From: Acanthamoeba lenticulata
Taxonomy: Eukaryota; Discosea; Longamoebia; Acanthamoebidae
DNA length: 12,350 nucleotides
NCBI GenBank assembly: GCA_002179805.1
Contig: NAVB01001109.1
Location: 1-12,350, forward strand
Reading direction: 5' to 3'
Positions 5,377 through 12,350 of this stretch are shown here, in pieces (positions within the stretch are counted from its first letter, which is position 1; each line of letters opens with the position of its first letter). The notes under the pieces are model-generated. The model was not told the DNA's origin. It made no database searches and saw only the letters and a program-made list of their open reading frames with translations. Both the position numbers and the translations under genes were made by a program.

Positions 5377-7809
5377 TTACACGTAAAAGGGGATGACTGT
5401 CTGCGAGATGGGTGCGCGACAGATGATGCACACGTCTCCGCGGGCCACCAGGATGCGCGCACACACCTGCCACGTGGGGAAGGATAAGAGGTTAGCTCTG
5501 TCCCTGACAGTTTCAGGGCTCGATGGAGGGGATGCCGGGACACGAACTTTGCAGGCAACCACATGGCCACACGGCACGAAGCACACGCTGCGCTCCGTGT
5601 CGCAGCAGATGAGACAGGCATACGGGTTGGTGTTGGCTTCTCCGCTCAACTCCGCCTCCCTCATGCTGGCCAAGAAGGAGTTGGAGAGACACGAGGGCGG
5701 TGGTGGTCGTGATGACGCTGACGAGTCGCCGCCGTTGTCGTCATCTTTCTGAGCACGGACACGGCGCAGGGCCGCAATGTAGGCCAAGAGTTGTCGCCGG
5801 GGTCCGAGCGGAAGGCCAAGGCCCTGGTCGCCCAGGTCGCGCTCCTCCAGGAATGCAATGTTGTTACCCGAGACGTCATGCGCCCGGAACAGGTCTTGGT
5901 AGCGCTCCAACTTGAGCGATGTCAAGACGCGTTCCAGATCATCCGCCTGGGACGGCGGCTCCTGGTTGCCGTGGCTGGCACCAGCTGCTGCATTGCTGGA
6001 CGCTGGGACGCTGATGCCGAGATTGACGAGGGCGATCCGGGCGAGCTGGCGCACCGTGGGCTGTTCTTGGCGGTGGGCCAGCCTTTCCAGGGTGGACACG
6101 GCGCCTGTAATGCCGCATCACGTGCCCAACACAACTGAGCACGCAGTGGTACGCCACCGGTGGTGGGGAGGAACCTTCGTGGAACAACTTGGAAGTCTGT
6201 TGATTGGTGCGGGAAAGACAGGCGATGAGGAAGCAGCCGAGCTCGTTGACCTCCTCGTGCCGGGCCTCGAGCAGATCGATGAGCGGACGGAGCGTGGTCC
6301 ATACCAAGTTGTGCATGGCGTATCTGCAAGCCTCGCAACAAACCACGCCAAAAGGGAAGGTTGTCAGGTTGGTCGTCAGTGCACCTAATGAGGACAATGG
6401 AACATAAGTGGAGCAATTCTCACCGTCTACAATCTCGTTGCTCGACCCAACGACGCAGATGTTGCAAGCATCCCGATCGTTCCAACATCTCCCTAATCGT
6501 GTGTTGCAGGGGAGCAAGTTAACTAGTTAAGCACTACCTAATCTAATCACAACCAAAAACGGCCACACCATCACCTAATCCACAACAACATCAGATCATT
6601 CTGATGAAGTCCATTTTGGGTCTCACTGCCCTTTTGGAGCAAAAGTGAAAGAAATAGATAAAAAGAACAAAATGAAAAATAAAATAATACCTGGCGTGAT
6701 CACTCTCGACCATGGAGAGGTTCCCGAGCGCCAAGCATGCGTTGAGCGTGAGCTCGTCGCGGTCTTCGCTGTCCATCGTCACATCCGGCTCTGCTAGGAT
6801 GCCGACAAGCGGAGCCAAGCCGCCGGCCTCAACTAAAGAGGACACGTCAAATACAAACCGTAAATGCCGGGCAAGAAGAAGAGGAACGCGTACTGATGGG
6901 CAGACGGGCTGCGGGCAGGCTCGAGAGATGCCACAGCGCGCCGGTGGCTGAGCGCCTGATCGCGGGCACTGTGGCGGAGAGGAGGGCCACCAGGTGCGGA
7001 GCAGCTCCCTGAGCCAGCACTTGGCGCTGGTTGCTCTCCACACCGTAGCAGACGCTCCACAACGCCGACGCTGGACTCCCACACGAGCGAGCGAGCCTTG
7101 AGTCATTGAAACAGGGCGAGAGCATACACACGAGACAGCGCGTACCAGCGTAGCGGAGGGTGGGCTCGAAGGTTTCATGCCTGATCAAGCCTACCAAGGC
7201 GGGGATCGTGTCGGCCGCCTGCACGCCTCGCCGTCTCTCGCTTCAACACATGTGGTGATGCCTTGGGTCAGGCGGGTTGATGTCATACGGCACCTTTTGC
7301 TTGTTGGTCGGGTGAGCGATGCAGAGACTCCACAGGGTGCCTGCTGTCTCCGCCTGCAGGCGGCTCAGCGCCTGTTCCAGCTCCTCTTTCTCATCACCCT
7401 CGTTCATCGGTTCGTCTTCTACATCTTCTTCTGAGTTGGTTGCACGTGTGGCCTCGGCTGCTGGGTCTGTCCTTCGTTCGCTGGGTGGCTCCGCCTCTTC
7501 TTCCAGCTCCTCTTCCGCAACACTACTTGGCGGTTCCGCACTCGTACGAGAAGCTCCTTCTCCGTCTGCTCGTGTGCTGAGGGCGGCCTTGGTGGCCGCT
7601 GCGACGTCGAGCACGCGTGCGAGGTTACGAAACGCGCCGGCCTGTCCTACAAGCGACCGCACGGCCTGGCTTTCGTTGTCTTGCTGGACAAAGTAGTGCA
7701 GCACCCGCATTGACCGAAAGAGGGCTTCGGTGCGACCCCTGTCCAGCTTTGTGTCAAGGCCTTCGAACAAGGTTAAGCACCGCCGAATGACATCGGCCAT
7801 CTCCTCCAT
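5377..7809 (-). CDS. Armadillo-repeat / SAM / RING-finger protein (putative E3 ubiquitin ligase)
   Basis: Eight exons: 7809-7294, 7218-7146, 7070-6894, 6832-6691, 6492-6424, 6323-6175, 6104-5548 and 5466-5377. All seven joins keep phase, giving 590 residues. The N-terminus (1-95) is helical, and about 97-145 is a very acidic linker. Residues about 146-408 are armadillo-type helical repeats (for example IPALVGLIRH, GAAPHLVALLS, ATGALWHLSSL, LTLNACLALGNLS, RPLIDLLEARH). Residues about 430-490 form a SAM domain (LERVLTSLKLERYQDLF, then DLGDQGLGLPLGPRRQLL). A C-terminal C3HC4 RING (539-577) has Cys539, Cys542, Cys554, His556, Cys560, Cys563, Cys574 and Cys577 all present. Established family roles predict E2 binding by the RING, with the ARM and SAM parts recruiting substrate or oligomerising; the targets are unknown. 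The gene starts only 75 bp after the asparaginase stop. Confidence 0.88.
6493..6690 (-). other. long AT-rich intron of the ARM-SAM-RING gene
   Basis: At 198 nt this is the longest intron I place, two to three times the local norm. It starts GTATTATTTT with a strongly T-rich donor end and finishes at ATTAG. The flanking exons join in phase without needing an extra exon, and I find no convincing coding or structured RNA element in it. Confidence 0.65.
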
Positions 7810-7884
7810 CTTGTGGTTCTTTTTCTTTTTCTTTGCCTTTTCTTTATCACTTTCCCGTACTTGCAGTATGCTCTGCGGGCCGCG

Positions 7885-9295
7885 TCATGTGCTCCGACCT
7901 GGCACGTGCTCTGCCAGCAAGGTGAGAGTGACGATGAGCTTGAGGCGCGCCTGAAGCGGGTTGAGGTCTTCGTAGCCCGTCACGATGAAGCCTCGATCGG
8001 TGTACTTGCGCAGGCTGCCGCGGTAGTAGAAGTCGTCGTAGTTCTGCCCGAACGGGCACCGCGAAACGATGACGATTGGCAACCTGCAGACCACGTTCAG
8101 TTGCTCATAAGCAAGAATTAGAAGAACAGGAACGACTTTGAGCATGAGACACGTACTTGCCCGTCCACACCGGCGAGAGATGTTCAATGTACGAGTCTGG
8201 GATGGTGCCCGTGCCCATCCCGCTCAGGACCAATCCTGTACCACCCCGAACCACAATGAGCTACAGCCCACCATTGTTGTTGTTGTTGATGTGCTCTGAA
8301 AGTGAGCGGTCGGCACCGTCGAGCGTGTGAAGGAGAGAGTCGGGTATGAGGAAGCTGCCACTGCCCAAGACGATGGGCCACACGAGGACCTTGTCTCGCA
8401 TCCGGAAGTCAGCGCTTCGGCACGACCACGATGCATCAACCGGCCGATGGGGGAACGGAGGCAAGGAGGAACAGTAGAAGAGCGGACGACCATTGCGTAT
8501 CTGGCCGATCGGCCCGGCCGGCAGGGAGGAGAAGCTTCCGATCAGCTGTGAATCGAGCTTTTGCACGTAGCGAGCTGCATGAATCGCGTCGTTCATCACC
8601 ACCAACGTGCCCTGCAGGGTGACGATTCACATATGAGTGCACGGTTGGGACTGCCATACGCTGGCAGAGAGAAACATACCAGGCCCTGAGCTCCGGCATC
8701 GATGCAGACAGCCAAAGAATCGCGGATGTTGGCGTGGCCATCGTAGCCCAGCACGTCGTGCGGCTTCATGGCGCCGGTGACCACCACCGGACGGTTCAGC
8801 GCGTCGGTCGCCGGATCGATGAGCAGGTCCAGCGCAAAGGCTACTTCTTCCTGTGGGTGCACACTCATCAGCATCAAAAAAACAACCGCTGCTTTGGCCG
8901 TTTGTGGAGGAGACCATGCTGTCGGTGCCGCAGATGACGAGAAAGGCGCGGTAACGGCTGCGGTGCGCCACAATGGCGTCTCTGAGACCCAAGAGACCGT
9001 CCCAGTCCATGTAGACCCCGCTTCGCGCGACGACGTTCAGGACGTCCACCTTGAGCTGTTGTTGGTTCGGCCCCTCCACCGACACCGCAGAGGCCACTTC
9101 GCTGGGCCCAGGAGGCGGAGAGGAGGCGTGGCGGAGCGCTGCCATGGAGGGGGCGTGCGCGAGGACCGGAGCGAGCAGGTCCGACGCGGAGACCACGACG
9201 GCCATCTTGCCTTCCACTGCCCTCTGTCCAATGGTGCCGCCACAGGCCAGTACCAACACGTCGCCGATAGCAGCTTCTTCCTCCTCACCCGACAT
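7885..9295 (-). CDS. L-asparaginase (bacterial-type asparaginase/glutaminase fold)
   Basis: Five exons: 9295-8915, 8850-8680, 8611-8317, 8235-8157 and 8083-7885. The four introns are 64-81 nt with matching phases, giving 374 residues. The enzyme hydrolyses L-asparagine to aspartate and ammonia. Catalytic signatures are present: nucleophile Thr21 in ACGGTIG, Thr124-Asp125 in CGTDSM, and Lys202 in ARYVQK. Supporting motifs are FALDLLI, PVVVTGAMKP, GHANIRDSL, GTLVVMND, GPIGQIRNGRPLFY, and GLVLSGMGTGTIPDS split by intron 3. The usual His of HGTD is Cys122 here, and MRP reads MKP. There is no signal peptide (the start is MSGEEEEAAIG), so it is probably the cytosolic type. The C-terminal region (RCPFGQNYDDFYYRG) fits the C-terminal domain. 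The length is slightly above the usual 330-350 residues because of a Pro/Ser-rich N-domain insert at about 54-70. Confidence 0.9.
8273..8287. repeat. TTG/CAA trinucleotide run inside asparaginase intron 3
   Basis: About five copies of TTG on the + strand (CAA/AAC on the coding strand) lie within the intron 8316-8236. If the intron were retained it would encode a short Asn run before a stop, so it is not part of the enzyme in my model. Confidence 0.7.
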
Positions 9296-9340
9296 GCTGC
9301 TATTGTTGTTTTTAGTAAAATAAGTTTTTTTTTAATTCCA

Positions 9341-9346
9341 TTTATT
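9341..9346 (-). terminator. putative poly(A) signal of the TTD14-like gene
   Basis: AATAAA on the minus strand, 30 nt past the stop at 9377 and 45 nt before the asparaginase ATG. The surrounding 81-bp gap (9296-9376) is AT-rich and must hold both the 3' end of one gene and the promoter of the next. Confidence 0.5.
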
Positions 9347-9376
9347 TGCAATTTATCTTTAAAGGATTATCCTCCA

Positions 9377-10838
9377 TCACTTGACCTCAACAGCCTCCTT
9401 CGTGGGTTGCGCTTGGGCGGCAATGAGGTCATCGAGATAAGAGCACACCCTCTGCATCTTGCCTGCAAAGTCGGTCGAGTTGTCGGCCACGAACGTGCGC
9501 GTGTGCGCGATCCACGCCTGCCTCACCTGTTGCCGCACGGGAGTGTAAGCGGCCTGCCAGGCGAAGTGGCGTGTTTCTGAGGTACCTTCTCGTCGAGCTC
9601 GCGGGCCTGCTCGACCCCCTCGGTCCTCGCGGCGTTGTTGGTCGTCGTGTAGTAGCTCTCGGCACCATTGGCCGCAGTCACCTGTTGGTTGGCCACGGTG
9701 AGCGTGTGAAAGGCAAGCAAAGGCAAGCGGCGAGGCGAAGAGCAGGACGACATACCAGGTGCACGACGGCCGTGTATCTGTCCCGCAACTGCTTCTCTGT
9801 GAGGTCCATGTCCTGCAGCAGTTGCTTCCAGAAGGCGTGGGGCAGGTACGCCGAGATGTCCAGCGTCGCCTGTCACACAACAAGCACCAACATGTTGTAG
9901 AGTGTCGTCGTCCCATAGTGATGGGCAAAGGCGATGGCAGTACCCTGTCCAGAAGGATGACGGTGGGCTTGTTCATGGCTGAAGCGATCTTCTTCATCGT
10001 CTCCTCGAGCTGCACCTGCGTGGTGAGGACCTGCCGCTCAAAGGCCATCAGCTGCGCCTCGTTCATCGTGGAGATGTTGGGCACGCCCGCTGTGCAAACC
10101 CAGAACACCACCACCAATCGGTTGGTGAGCAACGTCATCATCACCGCCATAGCTATGACGGTGGCGAAGGACGGCCGCGCACCAGTGAAAACGAGGGTGG
10201 GCACTTCGGGCACGCAATAGACCTCGTAGCCCTTGGCGCGGAAGTGCTTCGTGAGGGTGGCCAGTGCGGTAGACTTGCCGCCGCAGGGGCCACCAGTGAG
10301 TACAACCGTGTACACTTGGCTCTCTGCATGTGCGCGGGCGAGCGGCAAGGTGAGCTGCGGCTCGTGCTAGCTAAGCAATCAGGGTTATACTGACTTGAGG
10401 AAGGGCTATCGAGGGCCCGCAGCTTGGTCATGTCAATCTCTCTAGAATCCTTGAGCTGCTTGATGATCTCAGCCTTCTTCTCGACTTCCTTGCCCCAGAT
10501 GATGTAACCGCTCGCTGTTCAGCGCCCCACCACGCATTAAGGTTGAGCGGGCTGGCCGGGTGCGGCGGGGTGCAGTGGCAAACGTACCGAGACCAAGAAC
10601 ACAACCGAGCGTATATTCCAAGACGGATCTGTGCGAAGTGAGCACATCAAACTTGGGCTTGAGGGGCTGCTGTACTTTGCCACGGATTGCGCTGCGAATG
10701 AAATGGCCTGCCGATTAAATCAGCAAGATTGCCTCCTGCACACTTTGCTCACGCCTCACGCGTACCGGCAGGCACGTGGCGCGTTCGGGCGAGACCGCAC
10801 CCTGCGTGCGAAAGTCCTTCCTTCAATGCAGACCTCAT
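9377..10838 (-). CDS. TTD14-like P-loop NTPase with a COX5c/6c-like N-terminal membrane segment
   Basis: Eight exons in my model: 10838-10753, 10691-10588, 10514-10395, 10323-10183, 10089-9944, 9869-9756, 9681-9586 and 9526-9377. All joins keep phase, giving 318 residues. Residues 1-29 (MRSALKEGLSHAG) are basic, like a mitochondrial presequence. Residues about 50-90 hold one membrane helix, SVLEYTLGCVLGLASGYIIW, then a charged helix (KEVEKKAEIIKQLK), resembling cytochrome c oxidase subunit 5c/6c. From about 107 comes an AAA_28 / TTD14-type NTPase: Walker A GGPCGGKST (Lys120), YCVPEVPTLVF, QVQLEETM, VILLDR, VVHLVTAANGAE and FVADNSTDFAGKMQR. TTD14 in flies binds GTP and phosphoinositides in TRPL trafficking; the role here is unknown. 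The NTPase could instead start alone at Met92 (10431, 227 aa). The NTPase part is secure; the fusion and exon 1 are less so. Confidence 0.75.
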
Positions 10839-11006
10839 CACTCCCGTTGGAATACAAACTGGTCGCCAGAACCGTAAACAACGAGATTTGTTGCGTAATC
10901 TGTCGACACGACCAGAAGATGCGGTAGACTCCCGCAAGTTGAACAGGAGAGTTGCTTTACAGAAAACAATCAAAACAAAACGAGAGTTGTCATTGTGCTT
11001 TGGCTC
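10839..11006. other. gap between the ABC transporter and TTD14-like genes
   Basis: This 168-bp same-strand gap holds the 3' UTR of the transporter gene and the presumed promoter and 5' UTR of the TTD14-like gene. An open frame crosses part of it on the minus strand without an ATG. I see no AATAAA and no clear TATA box. Confidence 0.5.
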
Positions 11007-12323
11007 TCAGCCCTTGATCCAGCGCAGACCTACAAAGGCGAGGACAAAGTAGAATATGATCATCGCCAGGAGAACCAGCGCGGCGCCCCAGATGGTGATG
11101 TAGTCGAGGCCCTCCTGGTCGATGACCTGCTGGCCCGAGGTAAGCGGGCACGAGCCGTTCACCAACTCGCCCGGGTCGCAGTGAAGCGTGAGTCCTGCGC
11201 AAGCCGAGCAAGTGTCAACTCATCATTGTCATCAGACTCTCCCATCAGCACAGCAGCGGCGTACCTTGAAGCTCGTTGAGAGCAATGCCGGTGTAGGTGT
11301 ACTTGACGAAGCTGAGCGCGTCTAGCCAGGCAAAGTAGCCCGGCAGGTTCTTGGGCGACAGGTAGTAGCTGCCATACAGACGGCAAATCTGTCCGTCCGC
11401 GACTCACGTGAGCCCGGCGAGCAAGGAGCGCAGAGAACGAGCGAGGGAAGGCCTGAACCTCGAGGATCAGCGGCAGGATGGTGATGGACAACGTGACCGT
11501 GCGGCAGAAGGTCGAAACCACGAGGGCCAGCGCCGTGGCGGTAAGCGAGCACAGCTCCATGAAGACCACGAAGATGAAGAACTTGCCCGCGTCCGTCTGT
11601 GTCGCACCCGTCCTGGTCAGCCCTGTGGGCTACCACATTGGCCACCAGCAGCAGCATCATCAAACGCACCTGCAGGCCGACGAGGAAGTAGACGATGATG
11701 GAAAACAGGAGTGGGAAGACCATCTGCACGAGGACCTCGGCCGACATCTTCGCCACGTAGTAGGCCGACGCGTAGTACGTGCCGGCCGCTCGTTCACGTA
11801 ACACGATGAGCCGCTCCGATGGGACTGGTGAGGCGAGGTCAGCAAACCAAATCAAACATTTCGCGACGCGATGGCTGGGCGGGCGTACAAGAATTGATGA
11901 GGATGAGAGCGCTGAAGAAGCCTTGGTTGATGGAGACGAAGAAGAGCAGGGGCAGACGCTTCTTCTGGCCGGCCTGGTTGGTGCCGATTTGGAGGAAGAC
12001 TGTGCCGATGAGGACGCCAAAGAGGACGGTCTGGATGAGCTGCGCGAGCAGGATCATGCGCGCCCGCAGGACGTTCTGCATGGACCGCAGGAACAAGTAC
12101 CACACCTGCGCGAACCACGAGGGCCGCGCAGGGAGGCTGCGCTCCTTGCCGCCCACTTCTCGGTCCTTCCTCAGCAGTTTTTTCTTCAACTTGTCCATCC
12201 TTCCGTTTTCGCCCTCGGGTGCTTCGACCTGAGGAGGCGCGTAGAGGAGACGGATCTTCTCAGCGTTCTCCTCAGCCTCTTGAATATCCTCCTCCGTGTA
12301 CTGCCCCGGAGTGATCACATCCA
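11007..12323 (-). CDS. ABCG-type ABC transporter, C-terminal membrane half (partial)
   Basis: The last five exons of the gene lie here: 12323-11889, 11824-11670, 11596-11459, 11388-11265 and 11194-11007. Introns are 64-73 nt and phases agree, giving about 345 residues. The ATP-binding domain lies right of the window. The first exon begins at (L)DVITPG, the usual end of the ABCG nucleotide-binding region, then an acidic and basic linker. The ABC2-type membrane domain follows with about six helices: ILLAQLIQTVLFGVLIGTVF, LLFFVSINQGFFSALILI, VQMVFPLLFSIIVYFLVGL, FFIFVVFMELCSLTATALAL, VTLSITILPLILEICRLYG and ITIWGAALVLLAMIIFYFVL. Family hallmarks are SERLIVLRERAAGTYYASAY and YYLSPKNLPGYFAWLDALSFVKY. 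The loop before the last helix (HCDPGELVNGSCPLT) has two Cys and an N-G-S glycosylation sequon, as in ABCG2-like transporters. The likely role is lipid or drug export; the substrate is unknown. Confidence 0.9.
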
Positions 12324-12350
12324 CTGCACTCAAGCGCCATCGTTGCGCAT
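12324..12350 (-). other. 3' end of an intron of the ABC transporter gene
   Basis: On the minus strand the sequence ends in GAGTGCAG directly before the exon starting TG-GAT-GTG. Joining a preceding C or T gives the expected Leu of LDVITPG. Reading straight through instead gives a short translation (RWRLSAVD) unlike the family. I therefore place an acceptor here; the donor is beyond the window. Confidence 0.6.

Noticed and set aside
5939..6517. Minus-strand frame reading ACNICVVGSSNEIVDG as the exon between armadillo repeats
   Set aside because: It is not phase-compatible with exon 4 on one side and exon 6 on the other. The alternative frame from the acceptor before 6492 to the donor after 6424 joins both neighbours exactly and gives an ARM-like helix (EMLERSGCLQHLRRWVEQ).
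8768..9580. 270-codon open frame on the + strand
   Set aside because: It lies opposite asparaginase exons 1-2, an AT-rich gap and the last TTD14-like exon. It has no recognisable domain, while the minus strand has clear catalytic motifs.
10692..10765. GTACGC at 10765 as donor of the first intron of the TTD14-like gene
   Set aside because: It leaves one base of a codon where the acceptor before 10691 needs two. The GTGAGC donor at 10752 fits the phase and is a stronger match.
11369..11407. GTGAGT donor-like site at 11407 in the ABC transporter gene
   Set aside because: It would give a 39-nt intron, shorter than any other here. The donor at 11458 gives a typical 70-nt intron and a family-like join (LILE to ICRLYGSYYL).
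1..12350. tRNA/rRNA genes, transposons, CRISPR arrays, viral or bacterial operon structure
   Set aside because: None found by eye. The spliced gene structure and eukaryotic domain set leave no room or signal for them, but small structured RNAs in gaps or introns cannot be excluded without a covariance-model search.

Overview
The window reads as nuclear DNA of a free-living amoeba, most likely Acanthamoeba or a close relative. Coding exons are GC-rich. Nearly every gene is split by short GT-AG introns: I place 30 complete introns, 27 of them 56-93 nt. Intergenic gaps are mostly 75-170 bp, and the gene set includes a TKL kinase-cyclase-kinase receptor fragment, an LRAT-domain protein, an ARM-SAM-RING protein and a TTD14-like NTPase. 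All splice models are mine: I matched donors, acceptors, reading phase and protein-family continuity by eye, and no transcript data were available.

Layout. One gene lies on the + strand: the last exon (67-2427) of a large signalling protein, holding the end of one TKL kinase domain, a class III cyclase-like domain and a complete second TKL kinase domain. The other seven genes are all on the - strand. From right to left in transcription order they are: the C-terminal half of an ABCG-type ABC transporter (12323-11007, 5' end outside the window); a gene that in my model joins a mitochondrial-looking N-terminus with a COX5c/6c-like membrane helix to a TTD14-like P-loop NTPase (10838-9377); a five-exon L-asparaginase (9295-7885); an eight-exon, 590-residue armadillo-SAM-RING protein (7809-5377); a seven-exon pyridoxamine-phosphate-oxidase-like flavoprotein (5241-4152); a three-exon, 115-residue basic protein of unknown function (4058-3494); and an LRAT-domain protein (3195-2563) that converges tail-to-tail on the kinase gene.

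The genes share no obvious pathway, so this looks like an ordinary, densely packed chromosomal segment with no operon or defence island. I saw no tRNA or rRNA, transposon, CRISPR array or viral gene. The points most worth checking are the in-frame COX5c/6c-like-TTD14 fusion, the cyclase domain with substituted catalytic positions, the overlapping convergent 3' ends near 2461-2496, and a possible in-frame (3n) intron in the LRAT gene.
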